Under the pieces are notes generated by a model. It was not told where the DNA came from, did not search any database, and was given only the letters and a program-made list of their open reading frames with translations. This document shows, piece after piece, positions 8,701-15,957 of a stretch of DNA of 22,104 nt. A program made the position numbers and the translations under genes. Positions within the stretch are counted from its first letter, which is position 1. The number at the start of each line of letters is the position of its first letter. The stretch is from the NCBI GenBank assembly GCA_964506935.1, contig CAZDOD010000028.1:1-22104 (forward strand). Reading direction: 5' to 3'. The DNA comes from CAZDOD01 sp964506935 (GTDB lineage Bacteria; Desulfobacterota; Zymogenia; Zymogenales; Zymogenaceae).

Positions 8701-8739
8701 GAGGACGGAATTTTTTATCGAGAATCGTGAAAGGGACAT
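5710..8739 (-). CDS. RND efflux pump, inner-membrane permease (HAE1/AcrB-like)
   Basis: This encodes 1,009 residues, close to the usual 1,020-1,050 for the family. It is the proton-driven pump subunit of a tripartite exporter. It has an N-terminal membrane helix followed by a periplasmic porter domain ('YSGASPEEVENLITIPIEEEI'). Helix 4 carries the proton-relay pair Asp398-Asp399 in 'LGIVVDDAIVVSENFFR'. Helix 10 reads 'IGIVVNDSIVMVDFINR', with Asn911-Asp912 where AcrB has Lys940. A second porter repeat and a C-terminal membrane bundle follow. It starts 15 bases after the adaptor gene stop, so it is co-transcribed as the last gene of tolC-like/adaptor/pump. Substrate cannot be told from sequence; the absence of the metal-type CusA motif and presence of DD suggests organic compounds. 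Confidence 0.93.
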   Translation of the reverse strand: MSLSRFSIKNSVLVNMITVGVIVLGIYFATKLNREVFPAVDFGYIIITTTYSGASPEEVENLITIPIEEEISDIDGIEEISSQSSEGVSVINIKAEADIVGTKLDQLLNDIKSEVDKVSDLPEDANDPNIVKREPRFSVIRIGIWGDAPQEELRDTADRLKDEIKLIKGVSSVDLGGYLDREVWVETDPRRLEATNLKLSDIINAIKQRNKNIPSGTVDSGSKELLIRAMGETNEANEIKNIIVRSYPEGVVRVGDVADVTETFEEEESLSRLNGHRAISLGVTKSTSGDVIDIAEEVRKIVEKESATLDEGINISLVHDASKYVEKRQKTLLLNAAFGMMLVLLILYAFLDSRVAFWAAMGIPFSFLLTIIVMSYMGITLNLLSMFALILVLGIVVDDAIVVSENFFRYREMGYSLAESAVLGTDEVALPVVASIATNIVVFIPLFFMTGIIGKFLKAIPVVVIVTFLASLMEAFLVLPSHLNEFVKDKGAEIYKEARAWFIPVRNYYGNILGVLLKRRYLVFFSLFGLAIITIVFGLLTMKFVFMGRGIAEQFRVSINLPTDSNLEETDRVVKEVEEIILGLPKEEIEAVITSVSSYTGEIRAELTEYGYKKIGTDKITADIRKKTDLIAGPTSIGFREQRGGPSSGSAVEVSIQGDEFSTLLALADDFKEKLASIEGVVDIEDDYKRGKEEIRFEFDEYKMGTLGLSVSDVAGELRSAFSGSNAGTIRRGTDKIDIIVKYDEDLKNLDHLLNFSVKNGNGDRIPIKAFADIVYSDGMLRINHSDRERTISVSANIIEGVTTSKIVNEALIETFGYRSDKYPGYTFKYGGEYEDTMESIFSLLRAFFAAVLFIYIILAALFRSYIQPLIIMVTIPFSFIGVVFGLFIMNVELSLMAGIGIIALIGIVVNDSIVMVDFINRARDKGMDIYNAVIETGKVRLRPILLTTLTTIGGLLPMAIGIGGREPMLTPMAVSIVWGMAFAVILTLIVIPCLYIIAEDIRKKIFKK

Positions 8740-8754
8740 GTCATTTAATTCTTT

Positions 8755-9738
8755 CTATTGGGTATCTGTTACGATCACAACAGAGCCATCCGACAGATTT
8801 TCCTTGCCGCCGATTACAACAATCTCCCCGGGCTTTGTGCCAGAGATAACCTCCACCTCATCTTCGTTTACGATTCCGAGGTCAAGGGGACGTTTTTTAG
8901 CCTTGTCTTCTTCTATGACGAAACAATAGGGGCCGTTTCTCCCGCTCTCAAATAGGATGGCTTTAGAGGGTATCGTAGTTACTTCGGTTTTCTCTTCGGT
9001 GACAAGAAGGATATCTCCGTACATGCCCGATACGAGTGCCGCATCGTCATTTTCAAATAGGACCTCGGCTCGCGAAGTACGGGTATTTGCGTCAAGGACC
9101 GGGCTGACCTCGCTTATTTCACCGTCAAACGTGTGGTCGGGTAGTGAGGGGACATTAAGCCTCGCCTTCATGCCGACCTTCACAGATCCCATTTCAACTT
9201 CCGGGATGTTTATTACGGCCTTTATCCTTTTATTTCCCAAAATTAATGAAAGGGGTGTTTGCTCCGCGGCGAGTTCTCCGGCATCGAGGTAATTTCGGGC
9301 AACGATCCCCGATATCGGTGACCTGACGTTGAGCGGCATATACTCATCCCATATCTCCTGCCGCTCGAGCCTTACGAGTATCTCCCCCTTTCGTATAGGG
9401 TCGCCCTCATTAAAATTATATTTGATGACCTTTCCAGGTGCGACACTGTAGACCTCGACCTCATCCTCGGCGTGGAGTTCCCCGGTATAGAAGAGGGTGC
9501 TTCGGATATCGCCGGTCGTGACCTCCATCACAGATACCGGAGTCACGCCCGATTCTTTCGATCCCCCTCCAAGGGGGGGTTTTTTCATTTCACCCGCGGG
9601 TAAATTCGATGGCGCCCCACCATGCAAAATAGTCAGTTTTAAAACTACAAATAAGGCCAGAAGCAAGACGATTGTGATAATTCCGATCCCGATCCAAAGT
9701 TTTTTTCCTGTTATTTTAAATCTCACATTACACCCCAT
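8755..9738 (-). CDS. RND efflux periplasmic adaptor (membrane fusion protein) lacking the alpha-hairpin
   Basis: This encodes 327 residues. It links the RND pump to the outer-membrane factor. An N-terminal membrane anchor (residues ~14-34) is followed by a Gly/Pro-rich linker. A lipoyl (barrel-sandwich) domain is split into halves at ~91-126 ('SVAPGKVIKYNFNEGDPIRK') and ~137-168 ('NVRSPISGIVARNYLDAGEL'). A beta-barrel domain and a membrane-proximal domain follow. Unlike most adaptors, the two lipoyl halves are joined by only about ten residues, so the long coiled-coil hairpin that normally touches TolC is missing, as in Borrelia BesA. A start at GTG 9726 is also possible, since no strong ribosome site is seen for either. 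Confidence 0.88.
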   Translation of the reverse strand: MGCNVRFKITGKKLWIGIGIITIVLLLALFVVLKLTILHGGAPSNLPAGEMKKPPLGGGSKESGVTPVSVMEVTTGDIRSTLFYTGELHAEDEVEVYSVAPGKVIKYNFNEGDPIRKGEILVRLERQEIWDEYMPLNVRSPISGIVARNYLDAGELAAEQTPLSLILGNKRIKAVINIPEVEMGSVKVGMKARLNVPSLPDHTFDGEISEVSPVLDANTRTSRAEVLFENDDAALVSGMYGDILLVTEEKTEVTTIPSKAILFESGRNGPYCFVIEEDKAKKRPLDLGIVNEDEVEVISGTKPGEIVVIGGKENLSDGSVVIVTDTQ

Positions 9739-9828
9739 TACTTCTATGGCTATTTTGGACGTTATATAAAAGGCTATTTAAAAAGTTACATTTTCCCTCA
9801 GATAATATCCTGCCTGATATGCAAAATT

Positions 9829-11163
9829 TTACAGGTCTGACCCCGAAGTATCATCCTCTCCTGTGAGGGGAGCCTTCCCTATTATCTTATCGAGCCTCGC
9901 AAGGGCCTCAGTGTAATTGAATATCGAATCGAGATAATTGATATTCGCCTCGGTAACCGCAAGCTGGGCATCGAGGAGTTCCAAGAGCGTCCCCACGCCG
10001 TTGTCGTAGCGGATCTGGGCCGTCTTGAGGTTTTCCTTTGCCATCTCGACGTTGTACTCCAGTGCCTCGATGATCCCCCTCGCCTCGACCAGATCATAAT
10101 AGGCGTCTTTGATATCAAGCTTTACGGTCTGGGTGGTATCCGAGGCAGAGATCTTTGCCTGTTCATATTGTGCCTTTGCCTGTTTCTTTTTCGCCGCGGC
10201 GACGAGGATATCTGAGATCGGAATATCAATCATTATGCCGGCGGTGAACTCCCAATCCCGGTTATCAAAGCTGATGCCGAGCTCATCGGTTGTGTAATCG
10301 TAATTTGCAAAGGCGTTTATCGTGGGGAAGAAGTTCCCGGTTGCGAGATTCACATTCTTTTTTGCGACGCTCTCATTCAATCTCGATATCTTGAGTTCGG
10401 GGCTTGAGCCTTCCGCCGCCAGGAGATACTCGTCCACGCTCACATCGGTCTGTGTATAGGCTAGCTCCCCCTCTATCTCGATAGATTCATTAAGATCGAT
10501 CCCCAGTAGCTTTTTCAGGGTCTCGTAGGCGGTTGCGAGGTCGTTTTCGGCCCTGATGTAAGAGGGTTTGGCGTTGGCAAGCTCGACCTCAATGCGCATC
10601 AGGTCATATTTAGGGACGAGGCCGTCGTAATATTTATTTTTTGTCATCTCGACATTTTTGGCAAGTAACGCCAATTCTTCCGACCTCATTTCAATTTCCT
10701 TTTTTGCCAGAAGTATATTATAGAAGGCGACCTTCGTATTATACAGGGCATCGCTTACCGCGAGGCGGTACTGTTCATACGAGATCTCGCGCTGGAGATA
10801 GGCGATATTCAGCCCCGATATGACTTTTCCCCCCGAAAACAGGGGGATCGATGCGGTGAGATCGTAATCGTATTGCTCGAAAGACGCCGATCCACCTGAG
10901 AAGGACATCGGTTCTCGATACGTATATCCCGCCCCGGCGCCTACAGAGAGTATGCTCGACCACTCTTCAAAGACCACCCCCTTGAGGCGGTTAATCTCTT
11001 CTGCGGCGATTAATATCTCGGGGGACTGTCTCATTGCGATGTGGATACATTCATCGAGGGTATATGTGAATGTCGGCCTTTCTTCCTCGGCGAAAAGCGT
11101 GGTATTTAAGAAAACAAAAAGGGGTAGAAATATGACGAGTTTTTTTAAGATATCTAATTTCAT
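9829..11163 (-). CDS. TolC-like outer membrane efflux protein
   Basis: This encodes 444 residues with a clear N-terminal signal peptide (~1-25, ending 'TTLFA'). The rest is two repeats of long amphipathic helices with short beta segments, as in outer membrane efflux proteins: 'TLDECIHIAMRQSPEILIAAEE' at the start and a 'QIRYDNGVGTLLELLDAQ' motif near the end of the second repeat. It forms the outer-membrane channel of the exporter encoded with the two downstream genes. It is the first gene of the leftward operon, 90 bases before the adaptor gene. The start ATG has only a weak GGGAA upstream. Coiled-coil tip residues would be needed to judge how it docks a hairpinless adaptor. Confidence 0.9.
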   Translation of the reverse strand: MKLDILKKLVIFLPLFVFLNTTLFAEEERPTFTYTLDECIHIAMRQSPEILIAAEEINRLKGVVFEEWSSILSVGAGAGYTYREPMSFSGGSASFEQYDYDLTASIPLFSGGKVISGLNIAYLQREISYEQYRLAVSDALYNTKVAFYNILLAKKEIEMRSEELALLAKNVEMTKNKYYDGLVPKYDLMRIEVELANAKPSYIRAENDLATAYETLKKLLGIDLNESIEIEGELAYTQTDVSVDEYLLAAEGSSPELKISRLNESVAKKNVNLATGNFFPTINAFANYDYTTDELGISFDNRDWEFTAGIMIDIPISDILVAAAKKKQAKAQYEQAKISASDTTQTVKLDIKDAYYDLVEARGIIEALEYNVEMAKENLKTAQIRYDNGVGTLLELLDAQLAVTEANINYLDSIFNYTEALARLDKIIGKAPLTGEDDTSGSDL

Positions 11164-11268
11164 CGAAAAATTCCCAAAGATAGATTAGAAAATCGAAAAA
11201 AGGGTAATTAAAATTCTGTTCTAGGTCTATATTAACAATAAAATCGAATAAATCCTTCTAGAAAAATC

Positions 11269-11289
11269 GACCATCAAGTGGTCTTTTTT
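11269..11289 (+). terminator. Short terminator-like hairpin in the divergent spacer
   Basis: GACCA (11269-11273) and TGGTC (11279-11283) form a 5-bp stem with loop TCAAG, directly followed by six T (11284-11289). An A run precedes it, so the stem could extend through A-T pairs. It points rightward, yet no rightward gene lies upstream of it. It may be an operator or the end of an unrecognised small RNA. Confidence 0.3.
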
Positions 11290-11395
11290 AATTTTTCCGC
11301 CTGTATTATAGGGAGTATTAAGTTAAAGGGCAACCACCCCACCTCTCGGTATCGTCTTCAATCTAACAGGTGAAAAGCTAATTTACCTAAAGTCT

Positions 11396-11424
11396 TTGAC
11401 TTTTGCAATCTGTATCTGTAGTAT
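11396..11424 (+). promoter_or_regulatory. Candidate sigma-70 promoter of the amidohydrolase
   Basis: TTGACT at 11396-11401 (5 of 6 to the -35 consensus) and TAGTAT at 11419-11424 (4 of 6, with the key outer bases) are 17 bases apart. The predicted leader is about 44 bases. AAGGGGA at 11462-11468 is the ribosome site for the ATG at 11475. Confidence 0.4.
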
Positions 11425-11474
11425 GAAATCGATATAAAGGGATATTATCCAATAATTACGAAAGGGGACTTATT

Positions 11475-13004
11475 ATGGATAAGCCGAAAAACGGATTGGA
11501 GACAGGCGATCTCTTAAAACTCGAGGATGTAAAGATCTTGAGGAGGGAGTTTCTCCTGTCAAGCTGCGGGGCGGCGGCCGCCTTTCTTTTGGCGGGGGTA
11601 TTGCCTTCGGGCTGTGTCGATACGGGAAGGATAGCTTCTTTGGAGCCCGCAAAAAAGGCGCTTTATAATTTACTTTTGTTCGACGGGATCGAAAACCGCC
11701 TCAAGAAAGACATCGTGCTCCTGATAGATGGCGATGTGATCTCGGCCGTCGAGACCGGTTGGAATCAGGAGCGTTATCCTGATTATGCACCCATTGACCT
11801 TGGTGGCATGACGCTGATCCCCGGGCTCATAGACAACCACGTCCACGTCACCGTCCCGTTTGTCCGCGAGCCGACGTTTGCGGCGATAACGGGTACAAAC
11901 GACCAGATCGAGAGGAACCTGGCGAGCTGTATCCTGTCGGGCGTGACGACCGTCAGGGACGTGGGGGCGTTTCCGAGAAAGGTCCAGAATTTTCGGGACA
12001 AGATCAATCAGGGGAGGCTAATCGGCCCCAGGATACTCACTACAAACTCCTTCATCTCGACCCCCACCGGCCCGCCGGAGGGCGTTGTGCACCTGAGTCT
12101 GCCCGCCGAGTTATTGATGGGGGGCCAGTTCGTCGAGAGGATCACAACGCCGGAAGAGGTCAGGGCCGTTGCAAATGAGATGTGCGACCTAGGCGCCGAC
12201 TGGTTAAAGACCGGGCATCAATCTATCTCATATATCTTCTGGTCGGAGCCGACCGTCCCGAGCGACGAGTATCTCAGGGCGCTTCTGGAGGTCGGTGAAA
12301 AGCGGGGGAAAAAGATCTGTATGCACCAGCCGTTCCTGTCAGGTTTCGCCAAGGGGGTGGAGATGGGGATCCACACACTCGAGCACTGCCCCAATGACGG
12401 GCTGATCCCATACGACCAGATAGAGACCTTTATGAAGAAGGGGATGGCGATACTCCCCACGATGATGGCTTTCGGCGACGAGTTCGAGATGGACGATATT
12501 CGGGTATGGATCAAGGAAAACGGCCACAAGTATCTCGAAGAGGAGCCGCTCCGCCAGGTAATCGAATCAATCGAGGTGAGGTGTCAGGAGCCGTATCCGC
12601 CCGCCGATTATCTTGAGAAGGGCTATTATGACTATGAGTTGATGATGCCGATGTTTCCGAACTTGGTAAAGAACGTCTCGAGATTGAGGCAGATGGGCGC
12701 AAGGGTCGGCGTCGGGACCGATCTCGGCGGGACGATGGTGGGATTTTTCGGGCTGTATCACAGGGAGTTGAAACACCTCAAAAATGCCGGATTTTCGAAC
12801 TTCGAGATACTCAGAAACGCCACCGCGACAAACGCCGAAATCATAGACATGGGAGACAAGATCGGGACGATAGAGGCGGGAAAATTAGCCGACATAGTGG
12901 CGGTCAAAGGAAATCCCCTGTCGGATATCAACGCAATGAAAGACGTCAAGATGGTAATGAAGGGGGGAGTCTTTATGCTTGACCATCGAGTTGAGAGTAT
13001 GTGA
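11475..13004 (+). CDS. Imidazolonepropionase-like amidohydrolase, Tat-type lipoprotein
   Basis: This encodes 509 residues. It is a metal-dependent hydrolase of the amidohydrolase superfamily, in the prolidase/imidazolonepropionase-like branch. Visible metal ligands are His122 and His124 in 'LIDNHVHV', Lys245 in 'DWLKTGHQ' (likely carbamylated), His284 in 'CMHQ', His304 in 'HTLEHC', and Asp416 in 'VGTDLGG'. The C-terminus has the typical 'GTIEAGKLADIVAVKGNPL' strand. The N-terminus has RREFLL (23-28) before a hydrophobic stretch ending in 'GVLPSGC', i.e. a twin-arginine-like signal with a lipobox Cys47. The folded enzyme would therefore be exported and anchored at a membrane. The first residue of the Tat motif is Leu instead of Ser/Thr. 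The substrate is unknown; such enzymes often act on peptides, lactones or xenobiotics. Confidence 0.85.
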   Translation: MDKPKNGLETGDLLKLEDVKILRREFLLSSCGAAAAFLLAGVLPSGCVDTGRIASLEPAKKALYNLLLFDGIENRLKKDIVLLIDGDVISAVETGWNQERYPDYAPIDLGGMTLIPGLIDNHVHVTVPFVREPTFAAITGTNDQIERNLASCILSGVTTVRDVGAFPRKVQNFRDKINQGRLIGPRILTTNSFISTPTGPPEGVVHLSLPAELLMGGQFVERITTPEEVRAVANEMCDLGADWLKTGHQSISYIFWSEPTVPSDEYLRALLEVGEKRGKKICMHQPFLSGFAKGVEMGIHTLEHCPNDGLIPYDQIETFMKKGMAILPTMMAFGDEFEMDDIRVWIKENGHKYLEEEPLRQVIESIEVRCQEPYPPADYLEKGYYDYELMMPMFPNLVKNVSRLRQMGARVGVGTDLGGTMVGFFGLYHRELKHLKNAGFSNFEILRNATATNAEIIDMGDKIGTIEAGKLADIVAVKGNPLSDINAMKDVKMVMKGGVFMLDHRVESM

Positions 13005-13041
13005 GTTGATAAAAGATTACAAAAAAATATTGATAAAAGAT

Positions 13042-13064
13042 GGCCCGCCTTTTTAAGGCGGGCC
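13042..13064. terminator. Strong bidirectional terminator between amidohydrolase and glnA
   Basis: GGCCCGCCTT (13042-13051) and AAGGCGGGCC (13055-13064) form a perfect 10-bp stem with a TTT loop. A T-rich tail follows on both strands (GAAGTTTTC to the right; ATCTTTTATC when read leftward). It lies 38 bases after the amidohydrolase stop and about 130 bases after the glnA stop, so it probably serves both convergent genes. Confidence 0.8.
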
Positions 13065-13191
13065 GAAGTTTTCTACGACCTTCGGTTTTTGGTTACAAGT
13101 GTCTTTTGATCGATATTCAACCTGAATCAACTTGGCCCGAAGAAAAACAGGATTTTCAATTACAACAAAGCCCACGGTGAACGCTATAAGT

Positions 13192-14520
13192 CTACATGAT
13201 CGGGAGATAGTTTTCGATCTCGTACCGGCTTACGTGAGTCCTGAATCGATCCCATTCGATCTTTTTGTTTTCGATGAATTTATTGAAGATGTGTTCCCCC
13301 AGGGCTTCTTTTACAAGTTCACTCTTCTCAAGCTCCGATACCGCCTCGTAGAGGTTCCCCGGCAGTTCAATGATGCCCCGATCCCTCCTCTTTTCCGGAG
13401 AAAACTCATAGACGTCCTCTTCGATCGGGGATGGAATTTCGTACCCTTCCTCGATCCCCTTTAGGCCAGCGGCCAGCATCACCGAAAATGCGAGATATGG
13501 ATTGCAGGCGGGGTCGGGAGACCGGAACTCAATCCTCGTTGCCTTCTCCTTTCCGGGCTTATACTGGGGGACCCTGACCATCGTCGACCTGTTTCGCCTC
13601 GCCCAGCTTACGTAGACCGGGGCCTCGTAACCCGGAACGAGCCTCTTGTAAGAGTTCACCCACTGGTTGCATATTGCGGTCATCTCCCTCGCATGCTTTA
13701 GTATCCCTGCGATGTACCCCTTGGCGTCCTGTGAGAGGTTGAGCGGATCGGAGGGGTCATGGAATGCGTTTCTTTCGCCTTTGAAGAGCGACTGATGTGT
13801 GTGCATTCCGCTCCCGTTGATACCGAAGATCGGCTTGGGCATGAAGGTGGCGTAAAATCCGTGCTGGCGCGCTATCTCCTTTACCGTCACCCTGAGCGTT
13901 GTGAATTTATCGGCCATCCTCAATGCCTCGTCGTAGCGCAAGTCGATCTCGTGCTGGCTCGGTGCGACCTCGTGGTGACTGTACTCGATATCGATCCCGA
14001 ATTTCTGCAGGGCGAAGATCGTCTCCCTCCTTAATATTCCAGCGAGATCCAAGGGGGGTGCGTCGAAATATCCGCCTTCGTCTAAGACCTTCGGCTCCTT
14101 GTTGTCGGCGAAGTAGAAGAATTCGGGTTCGGGACCGACATAAAACGTATACCCCTTATCCTTTGCCTTTTGGATCGCCCTTTTTAGGGCATACCTCGGA
14201 TCGCCCTTGTAGGGGCTTCCATCGGGCTCAAGAATATCACAGAACATCCGCGCAACCGGTTTTTCTTCGTCACGCCACGGGAGGAGCTCAAGGCTCGCCG
14301 GATCGGGTTTTGCGATCATGTCGCTCTCTTCTATCCTGGCGAATCCCTCGATCGACGAACCGTCAAATCCCATTCCTTCGGAGAGCGCCTCCTCCATTTC
14401 TCCGGGTGTGACCGCAAAGCTTTTCAGAATACCGAGGATATCGGTGAACCAGAACTGAACGAAGCTTACATTCCTCTCTTTGATGAGCGATAAAACATCT
14501 CTTTTTGTGTTTGCTAACAT
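13192..14520 (-). CDS. glnA: Glutamine synthetase, type I alpha
   Basis: This encodes 442 residues from the ATG at 14520, chosen because AGGAAAGGAA lies just before it. The upstream ATG at 14562 has no ribosome site and would add 14 basic residues. The enzyme makes glutamine from glutamate, ammonia and ATP. Typical motifs are 'FTDILG', 'FDGSSIEGFARIEESDM', 'GPEPEFFYF', 'SHHEVAPSQHEID' and 'NGSGMHTHQSLF'. With this start, Arg62 falls exactly where Bacillus GS has the Arg62 used in feedback inhibition. The region where proteobacterial GSI-beta carries the adenylylated 'NLYDLPPEE' reads 'GNLYEAVSELEKSELVKEAL', the alpha-type form without that site. Activity is thus probably set by feedback and partner proteins. 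It is the last gene of the amt-glnK-SPFH-glnA run, behind a hairpin that may attenuate transcription. Confidence 0.95.
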   Translation of the reverse strand: MLANTKRDVLSLIKERNVSFVQFWFTDILGILKSFAVTPGEMEEALSEGMGFDGSSIEGFARIEESDMIAKPDPASLELLPWRDEEKPVARMFCDILEPDGSPYKGDPRYALKRAIQKAKDKGYTFYVGPEPEFFYFADNKEPKVLDEGGYFDAPPLDLAGILRRETIFALQKFGIDIEYSHHEVAPSQHEIDLRYDEALRMADKFTTLRVTVKEIARQHGFYATFMPKPIFGINGSGMHTHQSLFKGERNAFHDPSDPLNLSQDAKGYIAGILKHAREMTAICNQWVNSYKRLVPGYEAPVYVSWARRNRSTMVRVPQYKPGKEKATRIEFRSPDPACNPYLAFSVMLAAGLKGIEEGYEIPSPIEEDVYEFSPEKRRDRGIIELPGNLYEAVSELEKSELVKEALGEHIFNKFIENKKIEWDRFRTHVSRYEIENYLPIM

Positions 14521-14582
14521 TTCCTTTCCTGTTTCCTTTCTTTTTTTAAAACTAAAAAACATGTTTTTTGTTTTGGCTTCTC

Positions 14583-14632
14583 AAAAACCTCCTCAAATAG
14601 ATGTGTTGCCCAAAAAATTATGGGAGGTTTTT
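14583..14632 (-). terminator. Hairpin (terminator or attenuator) between SPFH gene and glnA
   Basis: AAAAACCTCC (14583-14592) and GGAGGTTTTT (14623-14632) are perfect 10-base inverted repeats around a 30-base loop that itself can pair CCCA with TGGG. Read leftward, it begins four bases after the SPFH stop and ends in T5, so it can stop transcription. It also lies in the glnA leader, so partial read-through could set the ratio of glnA to upstream genes. Confidence 0.5.
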
Positions 14633-14636
14633 ACTT

Positions 14637-15923
14637 TTAGTTGACCTTCTTCTTTGAGAGTATCTCCGTGATATCCAATCCTGTAGCACTTTTGATACCC
14701 TCAAAAAACGCCGATGTTGCACCTGTTATCCCCTTTACATAAGCGGGGATTCCGTTTCCGTCACCGCCGTCGAGGATGGTGACTTTATCGATCTGGAGGT
14801 TGTCTTTGATGACGCTCGTGACCTTGTCGATGATGTATGGGAGCTGCTGAATTAGATAAAGCTCTCGAGTCTCCTCCTTTTCCCACTCCTCGCGTAACGC
14901 CTTGATTGCCTCGGCCATTGCCTTTCCGTCCTCAACGATTTGTGCGGCTTCTCCCTTCGCAAGCAAAAGCGACGCCTCTTTCTGCGCCCGGGCGGGGATG
15001 ATGGTCTCCGCCTCGTATTTCTTCTGGTTCTTCTTTATGCGGGCGTCTTCGAGCTTTGCCTCTTCGGTTACCTTTGAGATCTCGGTTGCAACGAGTGCCT
15101 TCGATTCGGCGGTGTTGACGTTGGTGGCAAGCTCTGCCATTTTGATTTTCATTTTGTTCTCGGCCTCGATAACGGCGATGTCGGATTCGTACTCCGCCAC
15201 ACTCCCCTTCTTTTTTGCCTCCGCCGCAACTACGCGGGCTTCGGCTTCCGACTCCGATTCGGAAATGAGGGCATCACGCTTGACTTCGGCGCTTCTCTTC
15301 CTCCCGATGTTTTCGAGATAACCGGTGTTGTCGGAAATCTTCTTTATCTTGAAGGTATCCAATACCAGGCCCAGCTTTTTTAGATCTTTTTGCGCCTCGT
15401 CAGAGACCTTTGCCGCAAAATCGATCCTCTTTTCGTTCGCATCTTCCGGAGTCAGTGTTGAGAGGACACCACGAAGACTACCCTCAATTGTGTGCTTGGC
15501 AACCTGAGAGATATCCGTTACGTTCCTTCCCAAGAACCTCTCTATGGCGTTTGTGATCCCTTCGGTCTCTGTACCCGCTATTTTCACGTTTGCCGATGCC
15601 TCGACATCCAATGGGATGAGCCCTTTTGTGAGGGTACCCAAAAGCTCCATGTCGAGCGGTATTATGTTCAGAGACATTCGAGAGACCGATTCGACTATAG
15701 GTATCTTGAGTCCCCTTCCACCCTTGATGACCCGGTAGCCCACGATTGTCCCGTCTTTTAGCCTTCGCTTTTTGCCGGAAAAGATCAAGAGCTCATTCGG
15801 GGGGGCGATAACAAGGTTGACCTTGATGAATGTCAAGATTAAAGCCACAAGAATAACTCCCACCGCAATAAGGACACCTATTTTATCTGGAGAGAGTTCC
15901 ATAGTTATACCTCCTAATTCCAT
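14637..15923 (-). CDS. SPFH/flotillin-like membrane scaffold protein
   Basis: This encodes 428 residues (421 if started at the second ATG, 15902). There is an N-terminal membrane helix (~15-35, 'IGVLIAVGVILVALILTFI') and an SPFH/band-7 domain (~38-215: 'PPNELLIFSGKKRR', 'LDVEASANVKI', 'LKKLGLVLDTFKIKKI'). A long Ala/Glu-rich coiled coil (~220-345) with repeated 'ESEAEARVVAAEAKKKG'-type units follows, then a flotillin-type C-terminus. Flotillins form ring-like or microdomain scaffolds at the membrane. Both candidate starts have perfect Shine-Dalgarno sequences (AAAGGAGG and AGGAGG). It sits between glnK and glnA, an unusual neighbour; a role in organising the ammonium uptake and assimilation proteins at the membrane is speculation. 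It is 34 bases from glnK, so co-transcribed. Confidence 0.88.
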   Translation of the reverse strand: MELGGITMELSPDKIGVLIAVGVILVALILTFIKVNLVIAPPNELLIFSGKKRRLKDGTIVGYRVIKGGRGLKIPIVESVSRMSLNIIPLDMELLGTLTKGLIPLDVEASANVKIAGTETEGITNAIERFLGRNVTDISQVAKHTIEGSLRGVLSTLTPEDANEKRIDFAAKVSDEAQKDLKKLGLVLDTFKIKKISDNTGYLENIGRKRSAEVKRDALISESESEAEARVVAAEAKKKGSVAEYESDIAVIEAENKMKIKMAELATNVNTAESKALVATEISKVTEEAKLEDARIKKNQKKYEAETIIPARAQKEASLLLAKGEAAQIVEDGKAMAEAIKALREEWEKEETRELYLIQQLPYIIDKVTSVIKDNLQIDKVTILDGGDGNGIPAYVKGITGATSAFFEGIKSATGLDITEILSKKKVN

Positions 15924-15957
15924 GTTTAAACCTCCTTTATGTTCACTGTCCGATTTA

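Larger units (their letters stand above)
11164..11474. other. Divergent intergenic region between efflux operon and amidohydrolase
   Basis: This 311-base AT-rich spacer separates two divergent starts. It holds a candidate sigma-70 promoter for the amidohydrolase (11396-11424) and a short hairpin GACCA-TCAAG-TGGTC (11269-11283) followed by six T. No small gene is supported. No clear promoter for the leftward operon was found by eye. Confidence 0.5.

Noticed and set aside
13923..14411. Long + strand ORF (162 codons) opposite glnA
   Set aside because: It is Arg/Pro/Ser-rich low-complexity translation antisense to a certain gene, with no ribosome site.
14521..14562. ATG at 14562 as glnA start
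   Set aside because: It has no ribosome site; the shorter start restores the exact Arg62 position of related enzymes.
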